DNA of 64,000 nt from Ceratopteris richardii (GCA_020310875.1 CM035416.1:4540094-4604093), one strand, 5' to 3'; shown: positions 1-10,244, numbered from the stretch's first letter. A program made the numbers and translations. Notes: generated by a model not told the origin, from the sequence alone.

Positions 1-563
1 ACAAACCTAGAGTGGTGCCTTAAGTATGTTGAAGAGAAGAATGAAGTCCTCCTTGTCTTTGCAGGGGCCTATGGGAAAGGCAAGATCACGAAAACATAGG
101 CCTTTCAATATGGCCTTGTGTTCAAATTGGACTATGAAAATGAGGATTCCGACAACCTCCTTTTCCTGGTAGAGACATCAAAGGGGCTACGAAATGTAAT
201 CTGCAAGATGGATTTCTTGTGCTCGGAGTGCTGTGTGCCAGAGAGGCTTGCAAAGATCTGCAGGGACTCAATGAACCTCATCAGAGACTTGATGCCATGG
301 ATCTAGGGCAACATTATGCCAACACAACAGAGAAGACAACCCCTGTAAAGGCAAAGGGTAAGCAATGCGTGCAGAAGAGGCCATTGAAGAAAATGAAGAG
401 AGTGGCTAATGAGGAGTCTTCTGAGTTAAGTTCTAGCTCTGAGGATATTATTGTTGCACCCGGTGGTGAGCTTGCATTGGAAATTCTGAGTATTGAGCAG
501 AACAAGATGAGGGAGGACATAGCTTGAAGAAAGCTTGTGAAGAAGGGGTAGTTGTTCCACCTA

Positions 564-1417
564 CCAATCAATATCATCCATAGGCCACCGCTTGATCTAG
601 TAATAGGGAGGAGGCCCCTTGAGATAAGGGAGCCACATAATTTGCATGTGCATAATCTTAAGAAGAAAATGAAGATAAATCCTCATGCTACTATTGTGCC
701 ATTCCTCATCACGGTGGATCTGAATGAGTCCAGCTCTGTGGAGGATTTCAACGAGGGCCTATTCAAAGATTACACATATTATGTTATTGGTGGTTTACAC
801 TCTACAGAGGCCTACAGACAACTAGTGAAGGAGCACCCCATCACATTCTTCTTTAGGTATGCAGAGTGCAAAATCTATGCTGGGCTTACAACTGAAGAAG
901 CCAAGCTTCTTGCTTGGGATCACAACAATGATAATGACTACAGGCAGAAGATGTCCTCCATAGAGAGAATTCGGTTCTTCCACCATGAATACGAAGATTG
1001 TCTAATGAAGGAGGATGGCAGAATACATCCCAATCCATGGAAGCAATGCCTTATTGAGGTTGGCATTGCACTGGATGAAAATAGGAAGTATGATGCTCTG
1101 AGAAAGTATAATCCATGGTTTTGGCTTGCATTCAGAATAGGTGAGATCTGGGATCTGCAAGATAAGATATTCACAATGTGGGAGAACAAGGAGGTCAAGG
1201 ACCAGCAGCATCAGAAGTCAAGGCCAGACCCTCAAGTTTGTTTGAGGGGAAAGGGAAGGAAAGTTGACCTTTCCATTGAAGAGGCTCCTAAGGACATGAA
1301 GCTGACACCATGGAGAGCCCTTCAAGGAATCAAGGATGATACTTTGATTATATCAACTTTGTCAAGGGTAATCTCCAAGGAGTCAAGCCTAGAAGAGATG
1401 GTGACTGAGCTTAATAA
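564..1417 (+). other. ParB/sulfiredoxin-like domain region of the pseudogene
   Basis: The frame runs from a P-I-N-I-I-H-R-P-P start (typical first strand of ParB domains), through a long basic linker, to V-I-G-G-L-H-S-T-E-A-Y-R-Q-L, which occupies the place of the G-x-H-R-xx-A box of ParB, then V/I-Y-A-G-L-T-T-E-E-A-K-L-L-A-W-D-H-N, like the segment that follows this box in ParB proteins. A helical segment with W-R-A-L-Q-G and an acidic end follows up to the donor at 1418. In ParB this fold binds or hydrolyses CTP or acts as a nuclease; here the activity is unknown and the gene is dead. Similarity was judged by eye only. Confidence 0.6.
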
Positions 1418-1680
1418 GTATGTATTGTATTCTCAGATCCCTTTCCCTAGTCCCATATTTCTAGTCTAACCTACTCTCCTTTTCATGTTTTTGATTGTAG
1501 TCATAAAGTATACATGAAGATTCAGGAGGTGATGATGAAGAGGTTTGGATGCTTTTCTTGGACAGAGGTCCAAGAAAAGTATCCAATCACCTCATTATAC
1601 AAAGCTTTATCGGAGTATTTTATCCTATTTTGTGACTCGGTAGGTTCTATTATGACAGAGGATGCCTGGTTTGTTGTCTG

Positions 1681-1970
1681 GGTCGATGCCTAGCATCGAC
1701 CTACGCCACTAAGTTGATGCCAGGCATGGAGTTATAGTACTAACGTGATGCTTGGCATCGACTTGTGCCATCGTTCGATGCCTGGCATCAACTTACTGCT
1801 GAAAGTCGATGTCTAGCATTGATTTACTGCTAAAACTCGATGCTTGGCATCGACTTAGTGGCATAACTCGATGCCAAGCATTGACTTATGGGAGAGGTCA
1901 ATGCCACACATCGACTTTCAATAGGAAGCTGATGCCTGACATTGACCCAGAAGCGATGCCAGGCATCGAC
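1681..1970. repeat. Array of palindromic repeats in intron 2
   Basis: About nine copies of a near-palindrome with consensus GTCGATGCCTGGCATCGAC occur at spacings of roughly 30-35 bases, separated by short variable stretches (for example CTTACTGCTGAAA). Each copy could fold into a hairpin. The array fills most of the 394-base intron 2 of the pseudogene. No terminal structure of a transposon was seen. Confidence 0.8.
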
Positions 1971-2252
1971 TCCTCATGTTTCCACTTGTTTATCATAGAG
2001 CTCGTTTAATATCCTTTCCACTTGCTTCTGCAGAAACCAAAGAAAAGTAAGTCTATAGAGGCATTAGATGATCGTCCCCCTGCATTCTTGGATCACATTC
2101 AAAGGGAATAGCATGAGAAATCTAGACTAAAAGCCAAGGAGATAGATTTTGATGATGAACCTGATCTCAAGTGTTTCTCCAATCCCCTAGAACCACTTAG
2201 ACCTGTATATTACAATGTATTATGTAATGATGTAAGTAATATTTTTACTGTT

Positions 2253-3060
2253 GTGCCTAGAAAGCATTTCTCCCTTCTTATATCAGACATACCCTATGGA
2301 TTTAGAATGTTGCAATTAGTGAATGATGACGAGCCTTTCAAGCACCCTCAGATTCAGAAAATGGTCACTGATTTTGTGGATTTGACTATGTATCATCTTT
2401 GGAGGATAGTAATTTTCCATAGTAGAGACCAGTCGTTCTCTGTTTCAACTTCTTTGAAGTCGAGATTTCATGCTATGGAGTGCCTCACATGGTAAGTGAT
2501 CTTCTTTCTATCTCCCTGGCTTAAATGATGCTCCCTCTCACTTATAGTTCTCGTTGGTAGGGTGAAGACAAACGTGAATCATACTCCTTTGCATAGATTT
2601 GTGAGCTCCACCGGATGCATTACAGTTGGCTATTATGATGAAGTAAGCAAAAGAAGAGACAGAGAGCATTGCAATGAGAATGGGATCTCCCATGTGCTCG
2701 TGTTCCCAACTATTACCAAGAAACTTTATCATGTAGTTGGGGTCAGGACATTGGTTAACCGATATCAAAAGCCACAAAAGCTTATAATAAGATTGATTCA
2801 ATTGTTCTCCAATGATGATGATTAGATCCTAGAACTTTTTTCTGGCACATGTAATTTCAGTTATAACATTTCTCATTAGCCATGGTATTGATCGACCTCT
2901 AAGTGGCTTTCTTCTGTTTCAGGAACGACCCTCACTTGCTCCTTAAAGATGTTAAGACATTGCGTAGTTGTGGAGAAGGATGATGCTCAAGTGAGCTTCA
3001 TAAGAATGGGAATCAATGGGTTGAATGAATGCCCAGATGAGGACCAAGAGGTTGGAAGGA
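2253..3060 (+). other. Beta-class DNA amino-methyltransferase domain of the pseudogene (exons 3-5)
   Basis: Exon 3 carries L-L-I-S-D-I-P-Y-G-F, in the place of the DPPY/SPPY catalytic motif IV, then a helix and a V-I-F-H-S strand. Exon 4 begins by completing a Trp codon across the splice (W-V-K-T-N) and ends with a Q-K-P-Q-K-L-I motif as in the K-P-xx-L helix, then E-L-F-S-G-T. Exon 5 gives T-T-L-T...C-V-V-V-E-K-D-x-x-Q-V, the AdoMet-binding loop and the acidic end of the next strand. The order IV then I fits beta-class enzymes that make N4-methylcytosine or N6-methyladenine. A stop (TAG at 2823, likely from TGG) sits just before motif I. Acidic residues dominate the C-terminal tail up to 3254. 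Confidence 0.7.
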
Positions 3061-3254
3061 AGCACATTGCAAACACGGAGAGATTCCAACTAGCTTCAAG
3101 GGAGTCTGTTCCCCCACTTGCAGATGAACCGGGAGACATGGTTGACGTTGAAGAGCCAATCTTGGAGCAAGAGAAGCAAGAGATGAGTTCTAGGGTTCCA
3201 CAGGATTGCATTATGCATGAGCCTGAGGAAACCTATGATCAGTTTTTATTGTAG

Positions 3255-4174
3255 AGGCTTATTATTCTTGTAAAACATACATGAAATGTAAACATCAATT
3301 TAATAGAAATATAATGCCAAGTTTTGCTTCCATTTTGTGCAAAGCTATACTTATCTTGAGCATTTATCTGACGAATGTGTGGATGTTGTTTAATATAATT
3401 TGGTTTATTATAGTCTTCTCTTGGGAATGCTTTTGTGATATTCATTTGATGTGCTATGAATATGGTCCAACATTCAATGAGGCTCTTAACTGTACAAAGC
3501 GATGATCTAAATTGCCTTGTTAAAGATAAGACTTTTGCAACACATGCACTACCAATTTTGAGTAGCTTATAATCACCTATAATTTGTGCTTGCTGAGGTT
3601 CTAGATGTAATTAAGGGGTTTCACCAGTTATTACTTGTACCTTTAACTCTGATCTCTTATGTCAAAGGTCATGATGTGGGGTTCTTGATCATGCTAAATA
3701 GTTAGTTTTCATGGCACCAAGCATTTTGACATATCTATCTCCGACTACTTAGGTTAAAGAATCAAGCTTGTACTCAATGTTTACAAGCAAGAACAAGTGA
3801 TTCTTACTAGATATTGTGAAATGGACACTTTATTGCTTGATATCATGGTCTTTAGGTAAAAAAAAATGGAGAACATGTCTTTGTTCTCCTTTCTTGTGAC
3901 TCAGTGTTCAAGGCTGATAGGTACAGAAAGAAAATAATTTTTTTTGGGATTTTGAAAATCTAACTATCTACACTAGTCTCTTCTCCTCTTCCTACTCTCT
4001 ACCCCTACTCACTGTCTCTCCTAAGCCTACTAACTTACTACACACACTTTCCAAGTGTGAAGTAATAAGTGCAAAAGGGTTTGACTTACCAAAGCAGAGC
4101 ATTCACCTCTTCACAACTCGTATCTTCTCCTAAGAGCTCTTACCATCATGCGAGCACCTCGGTTGGACTCGTAG
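3255..4174. other. Unassigned stretch downstream of the pseudogene
   Basis: No reading frame with recognisable protein similarity was found on either strand. A run of A (3859-3868) and a pyrimidine-rich tract (about 3969-4030) are the only visible features. The right part may be the leader of a minus-strand gypsy element whose primer site lies at 4175-4192. Confidence 0.4.
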
Positions 4175-4192
4175 CTCCCTGGAAACGACACC
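4175..4192 (-). other. Candidate tRNA-Asp primer-binding site of a decayed gypsy element
   Basis: On the minus strand the site reads TGGTGTCGTTTCCAGGGA, which agrees with 14 of 18 bases of TGGCGCCGTTGCCGGGGA, the complement of the plant tRNA-Asp 3' end used by Tat/Athila-type gypsy elements. The four differences are mostly of the C-to-T or G-to-A type expected from decay of methylated DNA. Confidence 0.45.
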
Positions 4193-4197
4193 AAAAA

Positions 4198-5050
4198 ACG
4201 TGTGTACCTAAGCAAGAACTTAGGGACTTGTGACGAAAGAGACTATACCTCTATCACCAACAAGTACATATAGTGGGGATCACACATTTTAATTATCAAT
4301 CCAAGAAGTATCCTAAACCTAACCGAGTGTATGAGGACATGTACTTGCACAATAGTAAATGAAGTGGAATAGCTTCAATCAAATGCAAATGAGTGTCATC
4401 ATGCATATTCATCACGCTCACAAGTATACATGGTGTCGCGATACATGAAACAACAGTAAGCACAAAAAAATACTTTTCTCTTAGCTTCAAACTCAGAATA
4501 TGGTCAGTAGTGGATTTGTTTCGAAGCTCTTGACGAGACGCTTCCAATGCTCATGCTTCTAATAGCTCCACTTCAAGATATGGGCAAAAACAGAGCTACA
4601 CAACTCACATAGATTCACCATACACCTCCTCACGGCGTTGCACACATTACATACTTCAGAAAAGCAATGAATTCATTAGACAACACTTCCATGCACTCAT
4701 TCCAAGCTACAAACACACATACAAGCTCACAAACAAGGAGATGCAAGATGAAGAAGAAGCAAATTCGAAAATTAGAGCTCTCCTACTCACAATGGCAAAA
4801 ATTTTTTACAAAGTGTCATCAAATGACTTATATACATGTGCCCTAAAAAATGGTCCTTTCACACAAGAGACTGACACTTTATTGTAGAAACCTTAATTTC
4901 CTACTATTTACAAGGATTATAATACATTGCTTGGGATTTATGCATCTAGAGGACTCCTCTAGTGCATTTACATGGCTTTCAAGAGATTTCCATAAGCATT
5001 TGAAGAAGAAAAATTGTATCCCTAATTTTGAAAATTTTGGGGCTCCTCTT
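4198..5050 (-). repeat. Possible gypsy 5' LTR remnant
   Basis: Lies directly before (on the minus strand) the candidate primer site at 4175-4192. It contains an A/T-rich TATATAAG-like stretch near 4829-4836 that could be the LTR promoter. No second copy exists in the window, so the outer boundary is a guess. No protein-like frames were seen. Confidence 0.3.
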
Positions 5051-5362
5051 TAGTGCTCTATTTTCTTTGCAACATGCTCCAATAGCAATTGCAATGTCTG
5101 GTGTCAAGCATAACAACTCGTACATCAGACTCCCGAATGTTGACGAAACCTATGCTATCTTGGCTAACCTAAGGATGTCATCCATGCTTGTATCCAAGGC
5201 ATCCAAAGCACCATCATCAAGACCAACATGTTCTGACATATCTATGTCAACATCTGGCATGAGCAAATCCAAGAATGACTGCATGATCGCTGACTCATCA
5301 ACATCTAAACCAGTCATCCTCTCAACCAAGGATATATCTAGCTATGCACCCTAAGAGCTAGT

Positions 5363-5680
5363 ATGCTTTGGCATACACTGTGTATCGTAAGAGCTATCCT
5401 GCTCGACCACACCAAGTGTATCATCATGCTCCACATGAGCTAACTGCACAACATCAATATCAAGGTCAAAGTGATGATCACACTCTAACTGAGTATCATC
5501 ATAATGCTCTACATGAGCATCCACATCATGCTCTAAAGAATCCAAATGGTCATCCAAATTGTGCTTCATAAGAGCATCCATATGATCAAAACAATCATGC
5601 TCTACATAAGCATCACAAGCATCCAAAACCTGCTCTACATGTGCATCCATCTGAGCTTCTAATCCTGCCATACATGTGCA
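5363..5680. repeat. Degenerate short tandem repeats downstream of copia A protease
   Basis: Variants of GCTCTACATGAGCATCCA recur at irregular spacing. On the minus strand this gives an open frame of 106 residues with repeated D-A-H-V-E-H units, rich in Asp, His and Glu. It may be a repeat-built spacer in copia A or simple low-complexity DNA. I see no known domain. Confidence 0.45.
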
Positions 5681-5793
5681 TCAAGAATGTCAATAGACAT
5701 ATGTGTAGGTAGACAAAATGAAACCTGACGAGTCTCACATCGCACATAAGGCTGATGTCCCACTGAGACGAGACTGTCTCTCACATGAAATAC

Positions 5794-6215
5794 CTACAGT
5801 GGATACCTGTGCCCAATCCTAACACCTCTGACAAGCATAAGCTGTCCCAACTGCAACTGAAAATGATGCTCACCAAGGAATGCATAACGTCTGCTCTCTT
5901 GTAACTGGCTAACTGAAATCAAGCTCATAGGGAATGAAGGCACATAACATACATGTCTAAGCATAATTGATGCTCCACTAGGTAGAATAAGGCATACATC
6001 TCCTGCTCCCTCAATGTCATATCTCGTACCATCAGGCAAGTGCACACATCCACGACTCTCACCTGAGAATCGATAAAGTCACTCACGATGTGGAGTAACA
6101 TGAAAACTTGCTAACACATCAAACAACCAAGCCATATGTGTGCTATCCAATGAGCAAGAGGAATCTTGAGATGATCCATAGGAGAAAGTGATATGACCAT
6201 CACTAGCATAATCAA
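5794..6215 (-). pseudogene. Copia A retropepsin and start of GAG-pre-integrase region (broken)
   Basis: The frame shows W-L-F-D-V-L-A-S-F-H-V-T-P, a decayed form of the copia protease active site W-x-x-D-S-G-A-S-x-H-M-T, then L-P-D-G-T...I-x-G-x-G-D-V, L-R-H-V-C-Y-V-P and L-I-S-V-S-Q-L, the standard order of copia proteases. The catalytic D-S-G reads D-V-L, so it would be inactive. A stop separates the active-site part from the rest near 6077. In a live element this enzyme cleaves the gag-pol polyprotein in virus-like particles. Confidence 0.7.
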
Positions 6216-6229
6216 TTGTCATAAACTCT

Positions 6230-6595
6230 CCTGGAACCACTACCTGAACTGCATCATATGATATGGCCCTCATGACCACAATGCCAACATCAAAACTGTC
6301 GATGTGATCTATGTCTCACATGAGCCAATGGACTCGCATACATATCATGTAGTCTCTTCCATAATGCACTACTCATCTCCTCATACATAACAGACTAATA
6401 TATAGAATCCGCAAGCTGTAACAGGATAGTGGAGCTGGCCAATGCATCTATATCCATCCATACATGGTCGGGCATGTCACAAGGCCTATGTGCATCTCTA
6501 TGCACATACATATGTAACCCTGCATGAACCAATGTATGCCACATCTGAGCTTTCCATCTCAGAAAGTCAGTGCCATCAAATTGAGAAGACATCAT
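6230..6595 (-). pseudogene. Copia A gag fragment with zinc knuckle
   Basis: Starts with F-D-G-T-D-F-L-R-W-K-A-Q-M, the usual N-terminal copia gag motif, then L-L-Q-L-A-D-S-I-Y before a stop, W-K-R-L-H-D-M-Y, and after a large internal loss a CCHC knuckle C-W-H-C-G-H-E-G-H-I-I-x-C near 6255-6295 with a stop at one position. The fragment is far shorter than a full copia gag (about 250-350 residues), so the middle is deleted. In a live element gag forms the particle and binds RNA. Confidence 0.6.
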
Positions 6596-6599
6596 GCTG

Positions 6600-8312
6600 C
6601 CAATCCAAGAGACTAGAAATGTATCAAGAGACTAGAGATAATACTCTATTAGCAATAGGATCACACCTGCATATCCATATGCATAACTCACATCACAAAT
6701 GTCTCAGTGGAGAAGAAACCATGTGAATCACATGTCACATAACCATGCATCTACCATGCATATAAAACCATGAGCATAAGCATGCTCTCCAAGTCTCCTA
6801 ACTGACCAAGTAGATGTGAAAGAATATTGGAGAAAGTTCGGCAGAGTATCCCTTGTAAACTGAGTAATCAAAAGAAGATGACCAATAACAAAAGACAGTG
6901 AGTAACCTGTCACCACCTGTCACTGATACAACCAAAAGATAATGGCAAATACACATGCCAAAAAACTGATGGCAGTACATGCCAATACAATGGTGATGCA
7001 CCTCCCACTCAAGAATGAATCCTAAAAGATGGTCCAACCTGTCATGAACAACCTGTGACCAAGTCCAAGTAAATGGAGATAAACAATGATCTAAAGCTAT
7101 TGCACAAACATGAAGGATCTACTAGATCATCTATCTAACATAAGATCTGACATAATTTCGACAACATCTCCCTTGAAAAATGGGCTCTAGAATAAAAATA
7201 ACCATGTGGGAATCACCATCCATATATGCCAAGAATCAAACTGGCAAATAGATATCAAATCAATGATAAAATGTTAATAATGGTGACAAATGAATGTGTA
7301 ACTGAGGCTCCAATCTAGATCATGTACCTGCAAAGAAAAAATAGATACAAGTACCAAATCAAGATCCACAATCAACTCTCACAGAGCTATGTGCAATCAG
7401 TAACTAAATCCATAACCAAATGGCATAGGCAAGATATAGATCACAATGCCACTATACATCCATGATTGAACTCATGATGAACATAAACCTCAAAAAAGAG
7501 TATACCACAAAGTCATCTTACATGCCAAACATGTGACAACATCATGCTCTACTCTCATATGGAGGAGCTACCATAGTGATCATACATGTACAATGCCTTC
7601 AAGCTCTGAAAATAAGAGCTTGCACACCAAAAAATATCTCTCGAAGAAGTTCCAAACCAAAATGAAACTCCAAAAACAACTAGGGTTGTTTTGGTGAAAA
7701 TATGTTGTTCTGTGTTTTGCTATTTCAGAGGTGATAACCTGTGAATCTAAACTTGATCTTCAGCAAAATTCAAAAACTTTTTCTTGGCTATGTAAGGAGA
7801 TAAAGAACGCTTCAATCGGAGGTGCGTAGCTCAAGATATGCACAAAACAAGCACCTGCTATCAATTTGACTTTCGCTTACAACACTACTGCTCTGTATTT
7901 TGTAATTTCGATGACCTTGCACTTAGAATTTGGATCTGTGTTCTTCTACAATGATGTAGAGGCTATTTGAAGCTACGCATACCAAGTTAGATCATCTCAT
8001 TTAGATTTAAAAAACTCAACTTATAGCCAAAACATTAACCTATTGTCCAAGTGATTGTAGATTTGTCTTCTACATCAGTCTGCAGTTTTTGAACTTTTGG
8101 TAGTCTAAAACTCCAAACCAAGTTTTGCACTCTTCTATGAAATTTGTGCCCTTTGTGTTAGCTGCACACAAAACTTTAAAATGCATTAATCCCAGCTTTT
8201 TAACTCGAATTATGACCGAAATAATGACTACTATTGAGAGATGCCGACCTACACTTTCATCTCTTGTGACTTAAGCTTCCATTCGAGCTTGTTGCACACA
8301 AGCCTTCAACAT
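6600..8312 (-). other. Leader region of copia A, no gene seen
   Basis: This stretch separates the primer site from the gag start of element A on the minus strand. It is A/T-rich and has no long or recognisable frame. At 1.7 kb it is longer than most copia leaders, so it may hold unrecognised decayed sequence. Confidence 0.4.
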
Positions 8313-8324
8313 GCTCTGATACCA
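8313..8324 (-). other. Copia A primer-binding site
   Basis: On the minus strand TGGTATCAGAGC, an exact match to the complement of the initiator tRNA-Met 3' end, directly after the LTR end. Confidence 0.85.
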
Positions 8325-8325
8325 A

Positions 8326-8513
8326 TGAAGGGCTTTGGTGTGCAAAATAAGAGGATGACGGAGGATATGGAGCGAGAGAGAAGAGAGAAGAGATGCGAAC
8401 AGATGCATGGGAGCCTCGAACTCACATAATGATCTCTCTTGAGGCAATGCTCTATAAATGATGTATATATATGAATATGGGGATAAGGTCACACAAACCT
8501 TACATCCCCAACA
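8326..8513 (-). repeat. Copia A 5' LTR (188 bp)
   Basis: On the minus strand it starts TGTTGGGGATG and ends CCCTTCA, next to the primer site. It has a TATATATAC stretch near 8462-8470. The sequence left of its start (8514 onward) is the interrupted gag of copia B. A paired 3' LTR is not present in the window. Confidence 0.75.
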
Positions 8514-8927
8514 ATTCCTAGCCTGGTACAATGTGGTAAGTGTATCCCAAGCATCCTTAGCTATTCTGCAAGAGCGAATGTGAGGAATAATGGCACGTTT
8601 GACAGACAAAGCTATCAATGCATATGCCTGAGAATCTTTGCCATCCCAATGAATTTGCTCTATAATAGGCACCGCACAAACTGCAGCACAAACAGGAATC
8701 TATAGAATATCATCATCTCTGACACCATCTCCATTAGCTTCAACACCTGTATTTGCAATACTTGTATTCGCCGATGTAACAGGACATCTTTCAACACCAT
8801 CCATAGTATTCCATAGTCCTTTTACAACCAATACATGTCGCATCATATAAGCCCATAATGGGTAGTTGGTACCATCCAAATTATCCTCAACAACCAACAT
8901 ACAGAATACATCACTACTTTTAGCCAT
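8514..8927 (-). pseudogene. Copia B gag, N-terminal part
   Basis: Begins at an ATG (8927-8925) giving M-A-K-S-S-D. Contains the copia gag start L-D-G-T-N-Y-P-L-W-A-Y-M-M and, after one stop at about 8700, I-A-K-D-A-W-D-T-L-T-T-L-Y, the core of the copia gag (UBN2) domain. The frame ends at L-Y-Q-A-R-N where the LTR of A is inserted. Confidence 0.75.
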
Positions 8928-9269
8928 GGCCACTGACTAAAATACCTTGATGCAAAAAATTGACTGTATCTCAAAAAGTTGAACAAAACTGCCCAGACAA
9001 ATTTTGCTAAACCTGTAGTAGACTTCGAGACGCTTATACTGGTGAACCAAAATTGGTATATACCTTTGGCATAAAAAGACAAAATAGCTTGCACAAGTGC
9101 TATGACAGTATGTTCGGAGGCTGAAACGAGCTCAGATCGCGATTTTGACACCACATAGCAAAGCTGTTTTGATCTCTAAAACACCTTGAGTATGCTCACC
9201 AAAATTCGTGCGATTCTGAGGCTGCAACCAGAGGAGTGTCGACGATGCCCTAGATGAAGTGGCGACCTT

Positions 9270-9280
9270 CTCTTATACCA
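9270..9280 (-). other. Copia B primer-binding site (decayed)
   Basis: On the minus strand TGGTATAAGAG against the expected TGGTATCAGAG, one mismatch. It directly follows the LTR end. Confidence 0.6.
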
Positions 9281-9282
9281 AT

Positions 9283-9513
9283 TGTTGGAGTTAGACGTCT
9301 GTGGAAGCACACAAATAGCACAAGGAAGAAGAAGAAGCTTAGAGCACAACACACGATACTGAATGAATTACCACTAGAATGTACAAAGATAAGTAGCCCA
9401 TTAGGGCATTAGGTGTATATACAAGCCAGGGGGAAAAAACCTCCTAAAGAGGGAAAAAAGTGCCCCGACATTCGTAGAGTGTTCACACACATCACTACCT
9501 AAATATATCAACA
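9283..9513 (-). repeat. Copia B 5' LTR (231 bp)
   Basis: On the minus strand it starts TGTTGATATATTTAGG and ends CTCCAACA, with TGTATATACACC near 9413-9424 as a likely TATA region. The gag frame of element C stops exactly at its outer edge (9514), which sets the boundary. Confidence 0.7.
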
Positions 9514-9665
9514 CCTCCTTTGGATCTTGGAATAGGCAATGCTTCATCACCTGATACAATCCCATATAGATTCCTTCCTTGGAAATAAGTCTCCATTCTA
9601 ATTTTCCAAGTAGCATAATTTTTTCTATCAAGATTCTCAATCATTGATGGAAAGCAAAGTCCCAT
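9514..9665 (-). pseudogene. Copia C gag, N-terminal 50 residues
   Basis: ATG at 9665-9663 opens M-G-L-C-F-P-S-M-I-E-N-L-D-R, continuing to Y-F-Q-G-R-N-L-Y-G-I-V and P-R-S-K-G-G. This is clearly the same family as the intact gag of element H (41039-39921). It is cut by the LTR of B. Confidence 0.8.
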
Positions 9666-9674
9666 TTTGAAGCT

Positions 9675-9686
9675 GCTCTGATACCA
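9675..9686 (-). other. Copia C primer-binding site
   Basis: On the minus strand TGGTATCAGAGC, exact initiator tRNA-Met complement, between the LTR half at 9688 and the gag start at 9665. Confidence 0.85.
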
Positions 9687-10068
9687 CTAAAAGAAGTTGG
9701 AGATGTTTGGAGAAGCTTGGAAGTAGGTTGTCAATTGGTGAAGATGGTCCAACAAACCAGCATAGGACTAGTCCAAGCTCTTTGAATATGTAAAATAGAC
9801 CTTTCAGGCTTGTGGTTAGTACAATAAAACCCAATAGTACTTTGGAACATCAACTGGAACAAGTTGATGCAAAATAGATAACCTACACCTTGACTAGCTC
9901 ACAAAAACCTTCTATATATGGATGGAAGTTATGACTTGAAACACTGAGAACAACCATCACAATTACAATTAAACTTAAGAGAGTGTCATAAATAGGGTTG
10001 GCTTGCTATAATGCGTAAAATCCCTAATTTATAACAACCAATGAAGGAGCAATAACCTTAAAACTGAT
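9687..10068 (-). repeat. Copia C 5' LTR, 3' half (left of inversion breakpoint)
   Basis: Aligns by eye with 41062-41430, the 3' part of the LTR of element H (shared: GGAGAAGCTTG, CATATAGACCTT-like blocks, and the AACCCTAT segment near 9990). It stops abruptly at about 10068 where gypsy sequence begins. The missing 5' half of this LTR lies in opposite orientation at 21380-21537 plus 27574-28064. Confidence 0.7.
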
Positions 10069-10240
10069 TGGATGTCTCTTACTAATGGAATATGAATTCA
10101 AAGTACTGGTGAGGAAAGGCAAGACTCACTTGAGAGGAGATCATCTCTTGAGGCTCACATCCGGAGAGGCCAGGAGTATTAGATGATCTCCGTGATACTT
10201 ACTTGTTCAATTTGGAAGTTGTACCGTAGTGGGCCAAGAC
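10069..10240 (+). pseudogene. Gypsy G1 RNase H C-terminal remnant
   Basis: Reads M-E-Y-E-F-K-V-L-V-R-K-G-K-T-H-L, matching the M-E-Y-D-F-E-V-V-V-K-M-G-K-T-H-L of G3 at 59117. In live elements this end of RNase H leads into the linker before integrase. One-base differences at the left end and several stops follow. Confidence 0.65.
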
Positions 10241-10244
10241 ATTA

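Larger units (their letters stand above)
1..3254 (+). pseudogene. ParB-like / DNA amino-methyltransferase fusion pseudogene (5 exons, 5' end outside window)
   Basis: Exons read as 1-1417, 1501-1639, 2034-2491, 2561-2850 and 2923-3254 with GT-AG introns at 1418-1500, 1640-2033, 2492-2560 and 2851-2922; the phases join cleanly. The protein would have an N-terminal part of unknown fold (1-550), a ParB/sulfiredoxin-like domain (about 564-960), a linker, then a methyltransferase with motif IV (S-D-I-P-Y-G, near 2275) before motif I (F-S-G-T...T-L, 2838-2940), the order of the beta class of N4-cytosine/N6-adenine DNA methylases. It is broken: in-frame stops at 97, 525, 549, 2109 and 2823, a TGA formed across the last splice (last donor ACAT|GTAATT), and a frame change near 220-300. 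ParB plus methylase fusions are known from bacteria and phages; presence with introns in a plant suggests an old acquisition (inference). The substrate base cannot be told. Confidence 0.72.
5700..8513 (-). mobile_element. Copia element A (minus), 5' part, inserted in copia B
   Basis: Reading on the minus strand: LTR 8513-8326, initiator-Met primer site 8324-8313, a leader of about 1.7 kb, gag near 6595-6230, then protease to 5794. Integrase and reverse transcriptase are not found, so the 3' half is lost or ends near 5700. It interrupts the gag frame of B at 8513/8514. Only one flank is visible, so a target duplication cannot be checked. Confidence 0.65.
8514..9513 (-). mobile_element. Copia element B (minus), 5' part, inserted in copia C
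   Basis: Reading on the minus strand: LTR 9513-9283, decayed primer site 9280-9270, leader, and the first part of gag (8927-8514), which is cut by the LTR of element A. B itself cuts the gag frame of element C at 9513/9514. The rest of B is not recognised in the window. Confidence 0.65.

Noticed and set aside
1681-1970. CRISPR array
   Set aside because: Palindromic repeats with spacers, but the repeats are imperfect, spacers are short (about 13 bases) and low in variety, it lies in an intron, and no cas genes exist in this eukaryotic sequence.
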